DNA from: Astropecten irregularis
Taxonomy: Eukaryota > Echinodermata > Asteroidea > Paxillosida > Astropectinidae
Direction: 5' to 3'
DNA: 64,000 nt
Assembly (NCBI GenBank): GCA_963971285.1
Contig: OZ020255.1
Coordinates: 10,932,931 to 10,996,930, forward strand
The translations under genes were made by a program, and so were the position numbers. The notes under the pieces are model-generated. The model was not told the origin of the DNA and ran no database searches. It saw only the letters and a program-made list of their open reading frames with translations. Shown here one piece after another: positions 43,561 to 54,483 of the stretch (its first letter is position 1; the number at the start of each line of letters is the position of its first letter).

Positions 43561-44681
43561 TATCACACAGATACATAAATTGGAATTTTGGTATCATACA
43601 TAGTTGTAAGCCTGTAACACATTCTTGGCGTCCTACATTATTGATACCAAACGTCTTGTATAACAATTACGTATCATACATTGGATTTGTCTGCATGTAT
43701 TCGACATTCTTACCTGCATCTATGTCCAATTGGAAAATTCTATACGAAATCGTCTTACAAGCATTAAATCGAGGGAATTACCTAAAAGACATGACCTGTC
43801 TGACTTCAAAGAACTTAAGCCACTTATAGGCACTATAGGATGTTAGTCAAAATGTCACACGAACATGTCTTGTTCACGTTTCAGCATTATGTCTAGGCCC
43901 GTCCATGTTTAAAAAAGCGCCGGCCGGCGGATTTGCGAAATTTGGAGGGAAATGTCACGGACAAACCGTCTGATGTTTAGGCCTGTTTCTCCCCCGATGT
44001 TTGCGGCTTTTCGCGGTTTTTTTTTCTCTTCAGGGAATTCGTCCTTTTACTGTCATTCCTTTTTGTGTTTGTTTGATGCGGTCCTCACACATTGCGTACC
44101 CTTAATAAACTGACAGAACCTTGAAGATGCAATATCGAGATGTCCTGAATCCTTCGCTCCCAGTCCTGAAAATGAGTTTATAGTTCAAGGTATAGCCTTC
44201 GTTGGACTTCTCCATCCAAATCTACGCGTCAGTAAAAAATAGATTTAATTTCTTTTGAAATGGGAGCTACTGTTAAGTTATTCACTCTCAGTTATTAATT
44301 TATTCCTATTTTCTCGATAGAAAGTAATTGACTTTATATCGATCGTTCCAAACTGCAAATTACATCTCCACGGCACAGCTATCGGTTTCTCAGGTTTGGG
44401 AGCAAACGTTGTGGGAACAACCATGCAGGACATTGTAATTTCAGACTATTTTGGTTTGGTTTTCGTCAGCTAGCGTGTTACAATTACACTGAGTAATTTG
44501 ATTCGACCTGGTTACTTACACAGCGGCCGGAAAAGCCGTGTCAGACAGGCCTTCAATTTCCCACCGTGGACGGCTTGACATCAGCGCGGGTAAATGTTGA
44601 CCGTGCGACGCCGCGGCCCAAGACTGACCAACAGAACGAGTAAATTGCAGTCGCAACTTGATAGTCCCAATCATGTTCCAA
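43561..44681. other. No confirmed gene
   Basis: The stretch 44520-44660 is GC-rich and ends, on the minus strand, at a perfect GTAAGT donor. Confidence 0.35.
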
Positions 44682-44985
44682 TTAAAGGTATAATACATGA
44701 TTGGTAAAGGTCACAGGACATCACTCATACTTTGTCTGATCAAACATGTACATGAAATAATAAACCTGTGAAAATTTGAGCTCAATCGGATATCTGAGTC
44801 ACGAGAAAATAGCGAAAACCCGATTCAATTTTTCTTATAATACATGAAGAATGGTTTTGATCTTACCCCGAGATTAAAACTGTTTTCGGTCTTGTTGTAC
44901 TAATTTCTGGATAAATAGGCCTACACCATTTCAGGTGGAAATATTTTAACGATATATCTTTCGACCAGCACTATCTTCATTCCTT
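44682..44985 (-). mobile_element. Z-X element, X end truncated
   Basis: TTAAAGGTATAATACATGAT through the centre (GATCTTACCCCGAGATTAAA) and most of X. It is cut near TTCATTCC and joined to another element at about 45000. Confidence 0.8.
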
Positions 44986-44999
44986 GAGTGAAAGGGGAT

Positions 45000-45230
45000 A
45001 ACTAAAACAACTCAAGTGAGGGTGTCCTTTATTGTTCCAAAAATCATTCGGACAAACGATCTTTGGAAAAGACACTAAATCTTGGATTTCCTTGAAAAAC
45101 CCAGCATCTGATGAACCAAGATTTCCCATGGTGACTGTTTGCACTGTTTACGAACTGTTGAGTCCATTTTCTGTCTCAAACTCAATAATTTTTTGGAGGC
45201 CTTACAAATCCTGTAATGCTCCCTTTAATT
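45000..45230 (-). mobile_element. Truncated reverse copy of the TACAGGATTTG element
   Basis: Shares AAATCTTG.. and the GAGTCCATTTTCTGTCTCAA block with 6310-6480, ending CTCCCTTTAA. It replaces the end of the Z-X element at 44682. Confidence 0.7.
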
Positions 45231-46009
45231 ATCCAGCTTTGTTGCTCGGTTTTCAAAAAGTCTTGTGTTCCCTATAACTGGACTTAGCCACGTCACACGA
45301 GGCGATATTTACAGGCAACTTATACACCGCATGCAAAACATCGAAAACGTGATAATTTCTGGCAGCGTCTTATACAAGCGAATGTCGTGAAAATTGACAG
45401 ACGGATAAGATTTCGTCTCGGAGATTGCTCGGTTAAATTGCTCCAGTGTGTGACACGGGCCTGATAGGCCACTTGCTGAGCCCCTTTAAAGACGAAGTTT
45501 CGAGACGGTGTCATCGGACAACGATTGAGCGTTGAACGGCTCTCTCGTCAAATCCTTGAAAGGATTCGATTGTGCGCCGTAAAAATAGGCCGTAAAACTG
45601 ATAGATGATACCACACTTTTGTACCCTATTTAGGTTTCATTAATTTCTTTCTGAAAATCCAAAATGGTTTCACTGTGGGGCATGTCAGTGACTAATATTA
45701 CACGCATATACGTTGAGCGTACACCTCCAAATGACTTCGTGTTCAATACTGCTTGCTGTGATTTATGTGTGTTTCAGTTTCACGCCTTTTGAAGAAGATC
45801 TCGCTCTTGGATCGAAACGTCAAACCCTCTTGTGAAACTGACCATTATTATAATATTACAGGTCATTACATTCTAGGTGGTGTGTATTTAGTGTAGCAGC
45901 TTATACTGACCTTTATTAATTTCATAATTCTATTAATTATTTCATATTTTCCAAGTCTTGGCTGGTCTTGCATAATTACTCTGTCATTGTTCTATCGGCA
46001 GGTATAGCA
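45231..46009. other. No gene recognised
   Basis: CTCTTGGATCGAAACGTC at 45812-45829 resembles a retroelement tail motif; nothing else seen. Confidence 0.4.
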
Positions 46010-46366
46010 TTAAAGGTAGTATCATACTTTGGTAAGAGACCAAAACAGAAATGTTCACAGATTTACCTATAACTTTCAGGGTATGAAGATGATGCTGGTA
46101 GAAACCTTCCGTTAAAATGTTTCCGCCTGAAATGGTGTAATTATCCATAAATTAGTAAAACAACGACCGAAAATCTTTTTGATCTTTTAAAAGATCAAAA
46201 ATAAAGGAGAAAAGACTTAAGAAATACTGTGTCACTGTTTTCTCAAAAAGTTGGCACCGTATGGGACTGAAATTTTCACAGATGACTGTTACTGTATCTG
46301 TCTTGATATTTTTGCCCATGAATCTGTTTTTCTTTGACAAAAACCAAAGTATGATACTACCTTTAA
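46010..46366 (+). mobile_element. X-Y element, well preserved
   Basis: 357 bp between TTAA sites, centre GATCTTTTAAAAGATC. Confidence 0.9.
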
Positions 46367-46428
46367 CTCGTTCATAATTATACAATGTGGAAATATCATG
46401 ATAAATTGATATTCTTGTTGTGGAATGT

Positions 46429-46578
46429 ATTTGAATTGATTTTATTCATTGAAAGGTGAACAAATAATAATTGACAGGAGCTGGACTCGAATGGGCGATA
46501 TCCGGAGGTCGCCGGTTTGAGTCCCCCTCCAGTCACTTTTTCTTCGTTCACCTTTCAATGAATAAAATCAATTCAAAT
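46429..46578. repeat. 33-bp perfect inverted repeat around a tRNA-like loop
   Basis: Arms 46429-46461 and 46546-46578 are exact complements (TGATTTTATTCATTGAAAGG inside). The 84-base loop holds GGTTTGAGTCC, close to a Pol III B box, and a TTTTT tract. It could be a tRNA-related SINE remnant; no cloverleaf was confirmed. Confidence 0.6.
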
Positions 46579-47037
46579 CAATTACAATTCAGTCAGTTTC
46601 CCCTGTGGTTATTTGATGATTAATTGATTATAATGTGTGAATTTGGTATTGAAAATCAGCTTCGGTCCCGTGTATATCAGCGTGTTGTTTGGTTGTTTTT
46701 CTCGCTTTCACACAGAGATTTGTGAAATCCCCCTCGGGATCGAAAAGCAGAAGCCTCGTCCATTATAAATAATTATTGCCCAGAGTTTTGACATTTGCAA
46801 GTAATGACTGCAATGGATTTGAATTTGTGCTGGAATTGCCCTATTTATCCTCGGGCAATGGCTAGACTAAATGTCTTCGCAGCTGCATGGTTGGCCAGCG
46901 GCAAGCAATATTGAGTGATATACGGTCTTTTCTATCTGTTTTTGCAAACTATCTGAGTTCGTTTTTATTACCGTCACGACGAATCTCAGAAGGAGAAATT
47001 TTGAAAGTATTTCCGAGCACAGGAACAAACGACTGAA

Positions 47038-47462
47038 GTAAACTCATCAAAATAGTTCTGCAACTCAAGTTTGAGGGATGATATCTTTTTTGTTACTGAT
47101 CTATGAACGGTGGACCTGGTATCATTGGAAAGCGTGATTATTCCTCTTTACAATGATGTGTCATTTGGTATGCTAATGGAATCGTGGAATGTACAGCCCT
47201 GATGAATATGCAGCAATGTCAAAAATGAAATGTTGAAAAATGTGTTGATTTCAGGAGTGAATTCCCAATCGTTTCGTGGATGGACCGAGTTTGATGAATG
47301 GTGTTGATGCGCTGATGCGTGAAAGCACGGTCTAAACATGATGTATTCTCATTTGCATTTTGCAACATTTCACTTTTGACTTTGTCCTTTATTCAGGAGA
47401 AATGCACATTCCATTATTACATAATCACAACAAATGACACATCATTGTAAAGAGGAACAATC
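47038..47462. mobile_element. GTTCTGCAACTCAAG element, right arm truncated
   Basis: Matches 55130-55510. The right end is replaced by a lone X arm at 47463. Confidence 0.8.
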
Positions 47463-47637
47463 ACGATCAAAACTGTTTTCGGTGTCTGTTTGATTAATTT
47501 CTGGATAAATACAACATTTCAGGCGGAAATATTTTAAGGGTATGTTTCTATCAGCACCATCTTCAGACCCTGAAAGTTTAACATAAATCTTTGAACATTT
47601 CTGTATGGGTATAACGTTACCAATCATTACCTTTAAA
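47463..47637 (-). mobile_element. Lone X arm
   Basis: It begins at CACGATCAAAACTGTTTTCGG, i.e. at the central palindrome, and ends CATTACCTTTAAA. It abuts the interrupted element 47038-47460. Confidence 0.8.
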
Positions 47638-47758
47638 TCTGTTTCAAGCGTAGTTTGTTTTATAGTCCCACCGTAACAAATGTCGCACCGAGAAATTTTG
47701 AGATATTTTGCCTAGCACAGGGGCAAACTGGCCGGTTTAATTGCGAAAAAAACGCAAC

Positions 47759-48030
47759 ACTGTCTTGTCAGTGTCGAGAACTATTTTATAAACATTAAAC
47801 TGTTTATCAATTCAAGATTCAGATGTGTGATACAATCATGTCTTGGCTATCACCATGTACAATGTGAGCAAAATTTGATTAAAATTAAGTGAAAAAAAAC
47901 TAAGACTGAATTACCCAACCTCAAAACCCGATTTTCATGTGTTTTGACCACTATGCGCGTTATCCTTGCAAATTTGTTTTTAAGGAGTACTCTTGCAATT
48001 GGTAAAATTTTCGCTTATTTCAGCCCAAAT
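47759..48030. mobile_element. Second copy of the 425-bp inverted-end element, truncated
   Basis: Left arm and centre match 5371-5700; the right arm is absent after TTTCAGCCCAAATAGG. Confidence 0.7.
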
Positions 48031-48340
48031 AGGCATAAATTTCACGGACTGCACACGTCGTACGAGGCAAATTTCCCGGAAATAGATTGTATTTTATATG
48101 CCCCCAATGGTACCGATTGGAACACACCCGGTATAGAACACAACCGCATTTTTACCGTAACCCTAATTTTGTTTTGACAATTTTATTTCGGTCAATCATA
48201 ATTTTATTATCGTGAAGATGGCCAGAGCCATGCAGTCCAGCGCGAAATATTATAAATTTATTGTCCGGACAGTGGCTCGCTATAATGCCATATCTAGGTC
48301 ATTCAAAATAATGCATTGTGCTCATATGAAAAATAAGAGC

Positions 48341-48700
48341 TTAAAGCTACTGCGGTTTTTTGTCAAAGAAATGCAGATCATTCATGGGCAAAAATATCAA
48401 GAAAGATACGGTAACAGTCATCTGTGAAATTCCCAGTACCATACGGTGCCTTCCTTTCCAGTGGGGGAAAACAATTAAAATCTTTTCACCGTTATTTTTG
48501 ATCTTCCGAAGATCAAAATTGTTTCTGGTCACTGGTTTGACTCTTTTCTGGATAAATACGCCAGCATTTCAGGCAGAAGATTGTTAACGGTATATAACCT
48601 ATGTTTCTACCATCACCATCTTTATACCCTGTAAGTTATAGGTAAATCTGTGAAGATTTCTGTTTCCGTATGCTACCAAAGTATATGATACTACCTTTAA
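48341..48700 (-). mobile_element. Y-X element
   Basis: Full length with a worn tip (TTAAAGCTACTGCGG). Centre GATCTTCCGAAGATC. Confidence 0.85.
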
Positions 48701-49183
48701 TAAGGTCAAGGACTCGAAACGAGGCCACGTAGACTATTCTGCGCATGTCAGGTAAATAAATAATTTATGCTGACGTAGCTTGTCGTATCCTAGCAACTAT
48801 AAGCAATCTGCATAATTACGATTAACTAAATACATCCTGAAGGTTAACCTTATTCAATTAGAATCCATCCTATACAGTCGTTTCGTCAGCCTGTAAGAAG
48901 AATCCCCATGCATCTTCTCTTATTTGATTATGAGATGTGAACAAAATAATGTAGTTTTAGTGTGACCATGCAGTTATGGTTTTAATGCTTATCTCTGAAT
49001 GTCGTGACAACAGCGTTGTGTCTCGTGAAATGTTTTCCCAGTAAGTGATCAAAGTTACATTTTCTTTCGTGAATTATGATTAGCAGTTTATAACCACGCA
49101 TTAAAATTCACGCATTATACTCGACTCAAGATATCACGCATACTCGACTCAACACAATCACGCATTAAATTCACGCAATTAAT
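48701..49183. other. No gene recognised
   Basis: AT-rich; short CACGCATTA and TACTCGACTCAA motifs repeat near 49090-49170. Confidence 0.45.
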
Positions 49184-49370
49184 TTAAAGGTAATATCATA
49201 CTTTGGTTTTTGTCAAAGAAATACAGATTCATGGGCAAAAATATCAAGGAAGATACAGTAACAGTCATCTCTGAAAATTGCAGTCCCATACGGTGCCCAC
49301 TTTTTGAGAAATAGTGAAAAACGTATTTCTTAATTCTTTTCTCTTTTATTTTTGATGAAACTACCTTTAA
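49184..49370 (-). mobile_element. Y arm with only the tip of X (internal deletion)
   Basis: The Y arm to TTATTTTTGATGAAACTACCTTTAA. Everything between the centre and the last 12 bases of X is missing. Confidence 0.8.
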
Positions 49371-49569
49371 ACGAGAAAGAGTGTGTGGTTGTTTCTGAAT
49401 TGAGCTAGGCTACAACATGGAAACTGCCATCACACGCGGGAAAATAATCTGAAAGAAAATGAATTGATTAATACCCATCTGTGCTATCCTGGATTAAGGC
49501 AATAGAATTTACCCGTGGATTAATATGCCACCATGTCTGCCGGCTGCGTCCCGCGAACAGTTCAAGGTA

Positions 49570-49937
49570 TTAAAGGTACTATCATACGTTGGTATAGCAT
49601 ACCGAAACAGAAATCTTCGTCACTAGATTCACCCATAACTTATAGGGTATAAAGATGGTCATGGTAGAAACACACCGTTAAAATGTTTCTGCCTGAAATG
49701 CTGTATTTATCCAGAAAAGAGTAAAACCGATGACCAAAATCAATTTTGATATTTTAAAGATAAAAATAACAGTGCACAATTTCTAAAAAATACTGTGGAT
49801 ATTTTTCACTGTTTTCTCAAAAAGTGGGTACCGTATGGGACTGAAATTTTCACAGATGACTGCTACTGTATCTGTTTTGATATTCGGCATGAATCTGTAT
49901 TTCTTTGATAAACACCAAAGTATGATATTACCTTTAA
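49570..49937 (+). mobile_element. X-Y element
   Basis: Full-length copy, 368 bp, from TTAAAGGTACTATCATACGT to GATATTACCTTTAA. Confidence 0.88.
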
Positions 49938-50611
49938 AGGTCACTCGCGTTCATATTCAATTACTCCTCGCTTCAAATATTCTATTCTCGTCTGCCATAA
50001 ACTACTCCGCCATCTTGGCGTCTGGGTATAGCACGCAAGTAGCATTAACTATGAATAAATTAATTAACGAAAAACCGAAATTGAATCCCCAAGCATGTTT
50101 TTTTTTTATCCCAAACGGATATTAGTTTTTCTCTACAGAAATGTTGTTATCAAAAATGCAAATTGTGAATAGTTATATACACAACACAACAATGCGGGGA
50201 GCGAGGTCTTGAACAAAAGCAAGCTAACAAACAAACACCTCGACGAACCATACAACCTCAGCGACCAGGAAACAAGTTGCATGCAATGTCCCAAAAATAG
50301 ACTCGTTTCCGTTTTCAATTTCATTTGGTCAATTGCAAATAGCTATCAATTTCTCCCCGGATAAAACGTATACGGTAAATTGAAATTGAGAACAGGGTTT
50401 CAATTCGACCAGGCTCCGCTGTGGTCCGTCCATTTTAATCAAGCTTAATGAGATTTTGATGTATCCACTCACTTTTATAAACATGCCTTATTATCCATCA
50501 TTGACCGGCTGAAATAATTTTCAATTGAATGGGAATTTGGTGACATCATGTATACCGTATACGTGTAATGCAGGATTCTCATTGGCATTGGGTAGATTTT
50601 ATGGATAGAAC
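49938..50611. other. No gene recognised
   Basis: Unique AT-rich sequence. Confidence 0.5.
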
Positions 50612-50974
50612 TTAAAAATGTAATACTTGATTGGTAGAGGTCACAGAACTGCACTCACACTTTGTAAGATCCAGCATTTACATGAAATAATAAACCTGTG
50701 AATATTTGAGCTCAATCGGACATCTGAGTGGCGAGAAAATAGCGAAAACCCGACTCATTTTTTTTTTTAAACATAAAGAATGGTTTTGATCTTACCCCGA
50801 GATCAAAAGTGTTTTCGGTCGTTGTTTTACTAATTTCTGGATAAATGCAGCATTTCAGGCTGAAATATTTGAACGGTATGTTTCTACCAGCACCATCTCC
50901 ATATCCTGGAAGTTATACGTAAATCTTTGAACATTTCTGTTTGGGTATATTACCAATCCTGTACTGTACATTTA
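50612..50974 (-). mobile_element. Z-X element
   Basis: TTAAAAATGTAATACTTGAT to CTGTACTGTACATTTA, centre GATCTTACCCCGAGATCAAA. Confidence 0.88.
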
Positions 50975-51130
50975 CGTACTTAATTCCGTACATAACATCG
51001 TCGAACGCTTACTGCGCTCACGGTCATTGGGCACGTCTTCATGAAAATCATTTCTTTTTTAAACCCCCCCCCCCATCTCATGGGCTCTGAGGGGGCCCAA
51101 CTCACCCTTCACTGTCTTTACTAATTTCCT

Positions 51131-51355
51131 TAAGCACAAAAAAGGCTTAGCATAAAATATCTTGCTCATTAAAAACAAACCAGCATTCAAAATTCCATTT
51201 GATATTCACGGTCAGCGAACAACAGCCAAAGAACAATCATAAGTGATACACAACACATGGACATCTGGTTGTTCATCCTGTTTTTATTTTATTAAGACAG
51301 AACTGTCATGGTTAGCTATTTTTTTGTTGTGCTAAGCAGGGCCGTGAAATTGGCC
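51131..51355. mobile_element. GGGGCCAATTTCA element, left end lost
   Basis: From CTTAAGCACAAAAAAGGCTT to GGCCGTGAAATTGGCC. Confidence 0.8.
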
Positions 51356-51443
51356 TAGCTGGTAACTACATTTTTGGAGACACTTCCACTGGGTTGTGCA
51401 CAAACATTTACGCATTCTTTGTGCAGTCAAAATATTATCCAAG

Positions 51444-51620
51444 TTAAAGGTAGTATCATACTTTGGTAAGACACCAAAACAGAAATGTTCACAGATTTAC
51501 GTACAACTTTCAGGGTATGAATATGGTGCGGGTGGAAATCTACCGTTAATATTTTTCCGCCTCAAATGGTGTATTTATCCATAAAGTAGTAAAACAACGA
51601 CCGAAAATATGTTTGATGTA
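51444..51620 (+). mobile_element. Lone X arm running into microsatellites
   Basis: Begins TTAAAGGTAGTATCATACTT and stops at GAAAATATGTTTGAT, the start of the central palindrome, after which TGTTGAAT-type repeats begin. Confidence 0.8.
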
Positions 51621-51654
51621 ATAATGTTGTATAATGTAAAATGTTGTACAGAAT

Positions 51655-51846
51655 GTTGAAAGTGTTGAATGTTGAATGTTGAATGTTGAATGTTGAATGC
51701 TGAATGCTGAATGTTAAATTTGAATTTGAATTTGAATTTGAATTTGAATTTGAATTTGAATTTGAATTTGAATTTGAATTTGAATTTGAATTTGAATTTG
51801 AATTTGAATTTGAATTTGAATTTGAATTTGAATTTGAATTTGAATG
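51655..51846 (+). repeat. TTGAAT microsatellite with a 7-bp prelude
   Basis: GTTGAAT heptamers (51655-51715) change into about 21 perfect TTGAAT/TTTGAA hexamers. Confidence 0.95.
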
Positions 51847-51999
51847 CTAACTTTGGTATAAAGTTAACCAAACACAAGATAATGTGTAACTTTATTTGAG
51901 TTAACTGTATCTTTTATTTCCAGTTGAAGATCTTAATACCTTCTTTTTATATTTTTGTTAATTTTCCTTGAAATAAGTACTCAACTGGAAAAGTGAAAG

Positions 52000-52185
52000 T
52001 GTTGATTGTTGATTGTTGATTGTTGATTGTTGATTGTTGATTGTTGATTGTTGATTGTTGATTGTTGATTGTTGATTGTTGATTGTTGATTGTTGATTGT
52101 TGATTGTTGATTGTTGATTGTTGATTGTTGATTGTTGATTGTTGATTGTTGATTGTTGATTGTTGATTGTTGATTGTTGATTGTT
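52000..52185 (+). repeat. TTGATTG heptanucleotide array
   Basis: About 26 uninterrupted TTGATTG units. It ends about 240 bases before the 5' UTR acceptor of the second GPCR. Confidence 0.95.
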
Positions 52186-52424
52186 AAATTAATGCCAAAT
52201 TTAAAATGTTTGAACTGTCGAAGCATCATTTTCAATGATAACCATCTTATAACCTCATGGCCACATCTTCAGCACTTTGGTGCAAGTGTGTGAAACACGT
52301 ACGTCAAACCCTTACGTCCTTTCCAGAATGACCCGCGAGCCTTCTCACCTCGATTGCTTTCCATCCTCACACCATCCTCCCGTAGATCAACACTGACGGC
52401 AAATTTCCTTGGTCTCTCCCACAG

Positions 52425-52608
52425 GAAGCACCCGAGAAAAGCAGAGGGTGATCAAGCAGAGATAATACAGCAGGGTCTTCATTCACTCGTCCGGAGAGAT
52501 GTGTCCTATAATATCTCTTCTGGTTTATATGATCTGAAATCAGTTGTTTGTTGAGTTTTGACCCAAACAGTGGATGTTAGCACTCTGGAGTTGAGACCAG
52601 CGGTTGCA
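52425..52608 (+). other. Probable 5' UTR exon segment of the second GPCR, with acceptor and short upstream ORF
   Basis: A pyrimidine-rich tract ending in CCCACAG (AG at 52423-52424) is a strong splice acceptor, and the sequence then runs uninterrupted into the receptor ATG. A 6-codon upstream ORF (ATG at 52574, TGA ending at 52594) lies 14 bases before the receptor start and could reduce its translation. This is inferred from sequence only. Confidence 0.45.
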
Positions 52609-53769
52609 ATGGATACCTTCAACGGGACGATGAACGGCACGGACGGGGGTATGTTGTGGTCGGCCTCCTCGGGTGGCTGGCCCTGGCAGGACATTTGCAA
52701 GTTGATCATGGGCGTCATGGGGATTGTGGGCAACACGCTGGTCATTGTCGTGTACAGGGGCGAGGCCAAGCAGAAGAACTCCGTCAATGTCCTCATTCTT
52801 GCTCTGGCCTGTGCCGATCTGATCAGCTCCATCATGTTCCTCCCCATCCCCGTGGCCAGGGTGGTGCCCAACAATATCTGGGGCCAGATCTACTGCCGAG
52901 TGATCTTCTCCCAGGCTTTTCTCTGGATCTCCATCGAGGCTTCCGTGTACACTCTGACGCTGCTCTCCGTGGAGCGGTACATGGCGGTCGCCCACCCGAT
53001 CCGCTATCGGAACATCTTCAACGGCAAGCGGCCCAAGCGGTTCATCTGGGTCATCTGGCTCTTTGCCGTCACCGTCAAGTCTTTCAACTTCTACAACACC
53101 AAGATCGTGGACGGCGAAGGTTGTGAGTACATCAGCTTCCCCAAGGGATTTAACCTGTTTCTCGCCGTGGGCATCGCTCTTGTTGAGTACTTCATACCTA
53201 TAATCGTGATGGTCACCTGTAACTTCTTCACCGTGAAGGCCCTCAGAGGCCAGGCGCGCAAACTGCAGAGTCACGGCCCGGGCGGTGGCAGCTTGAACCC
53301 CCACAGCGGCCCGGCTTACTCGGTCCTTCAAACCCGTCGCCGGATCCTCCATATCGTGCTGATTGTCATCGCTACCTTCATCATCTGCTGGACGCCCGAC
53401 CAGATATCGCTGCTCCTCATGAACCTGGACGTGCTGTCGTTCCAGGAGCACTTCCACAGCAACGTCCACCAGTCTTTCGTCATCTTGGCCTTCTTCAACT
53501 CCTGCGCCAATCCTCTCATCTACACCTTCAAGAACCAACACTTCCGCGCCTCCGTCTGCGAGCTCTTCCGCTGCTGCTCCAACCGAGTGTCGACGGCGTC
53601 CGACGAGGAGCGCGCCACCTCGCCGCACGGGGTCGGACAGGGACGCGAGCTTGTGAACGCAGCAGTCCCCAGGAGGACTAACGTCTCCACGGTCGGCGTC
53701 TCCGACCAACCCGGTCCCCTTCCCAACTCCATCCGCACCGTAAGAGGTGCGAACGAGGAATCCGTATAA
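52609..53769 (+). CDS. Rhodopsin-family (class A) G protein-coupled receptor, peptide-receptor type, single exon (paralogue)
   Basis: This is a 386-residue seven-helix receptor. The reading frame is open from a TTG at 52558, but the first ATG is at 52609. It has G at -3 and +4, and an in-frame TGA lies at 52552, so 52609 is the likely start. Numbered from that ATG: N-glycosylation sites N5 and N9, TM1 N42, TM2 LACAD (D70), C96-C172 disulfide, ERY at 122-124, TM6 CWTP (260-263), TM7 NPLIY (301-305) and a CC pair at 322-323 that may be palmitoylated. The third loop ends in Leu-Gln-Thr-Arg-Arg-Arg, close to the Leu-Gln-Ser-Arg-Arg-Arg of the receptor at 2252. The CWxPDQI and NSCANPxIY signatures are also shared, which shows that they are paralogues. 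It couples to G proteins by family knowledge; the ligand is unknown (galanin/allatostatin-like is possible). A splice acceptor at 52421-52424 suggests a 5' UTR intron. Confidence 0.93.
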   Translation: MDTFNGTMNGTDGGMLWSASSGGWPWQDICKLIMGVMGIVGNTLVIVVYRGEAKQKNSVNVLILALACADLISSIMFLPIPVARVVPNNIWGQIYCRVIFSQAFLWISIEASVYTLTLLSVERYMAVAHPIRYRNIFNGKRPKRFIWVIWLFAVTVKSFNFYNTKIVDGEGCEYISFPKGFNLFLAVGIALVEYFIPIIVMVTCNFFTVKALRGQARKLQSHGPGGGSLNPHSGPAYSVLQTRRRILHIVLIVIATFIICWTPDQISLLLMNLDVLSFQEHFHSNVHQSFVILAFFNSCANPLIYTFKNQHFRASVCELFRCCSNRVSTASDEERATSPHGVGQGRELVNAAVPRRTNVSTVGVSDQPGPLPNSIRTVRGANEESV

Positions 53770-54070
53770 ACCGTACGGGCCGTCATACCCACGTGCAACG
53801 TGCGTCTGTTCTCGAACACTCAATCATTTGGAACCTTGAACTTTGGATGCTCGAAGCACACACGCACCCGAGTACAAACTGCTGCACGCTGCAGATTTTT
53901 GTTATAAAGCCAATGCAATAGTTAATGCAAATTGTTAATTGAGGTGGCTGCCCATATCCCAATGTTGATGCTACTTTCTCTGTCAAACCCATTCCGTGTC
54001 AAGGCAAAGTTTACACGCCTACGGAAATTCTTGCCAGGCCTCAGACCTTATTCGCTACATCACGTCTAAA

Positions 54071-54483
54071 TAGACCTTATTCACGGTGCATCCGTTCCTA
54101 CATTCTGAAGTCTCCTGATAATGACTAGGGGCCTGTTTGTTTATGACGAATCTTGCGGATCCGGATCCCATTTTTGCGTACCCTGCATAGGACGTGGATC
54201 CCAAAATCTGAGATCCAGTGCATTAAACAAACAGGCCCTAGAGCAGGAAAGTCGAAACATTGAGACCTTACGATAAGTGCGAACGAAACAGAAGTGCGAA
54301 AGTACGAACGATTCTTACATGGTGTTTCCGCAAACCGATCAATACATTCTAAGCAGTGTTATCAAACCGAGGCTTGGATTTAAAGTAGTCTGGTACCCGT
54401 TTTCCTTTTAGAATTGGTGTTGTCTTTTCCAACGGGTAAACGAGGAAGGTGACAAGATGGATGCGTCGTGAATAAGGCTATAG
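54071..54483. mobile_element. Element with TAGGCCTTATTCACGGTGCA ends, containing the Tourist-like MITE
   Basis: TAGACCTTATTCACGGTGCA at the left and GATGCGTCGTGAATAAGGCTA at the right. Internal GTCTGGTACCCGTTTTCC matches the copy at 57225. Confidence 0.7.
54129..54238. mobile_element. Tourist/Harbinger-like MITE, 110 bp
   Basis: Ends GGGCCTGTTTGTTTA and complement, flanked by TAG on both sides (54126-54128, 54239-54241). The terminus resembles PIF/Harbinger ends; a 3-bp duplication fits. Confidence 0.8.

Noticed and set aside
51575-51899. Phe-Lys and Asn-Leu repeat frames
   Set aside because: Products of the TTGAAT microsatellite.
52558-52608. N-terminal extension of the second GPCR by 17 residues
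   Set aside because: The first codon is TTG, not ATG. The in-frame ATG at 52609 has a good context, so the longer form is unlikely.
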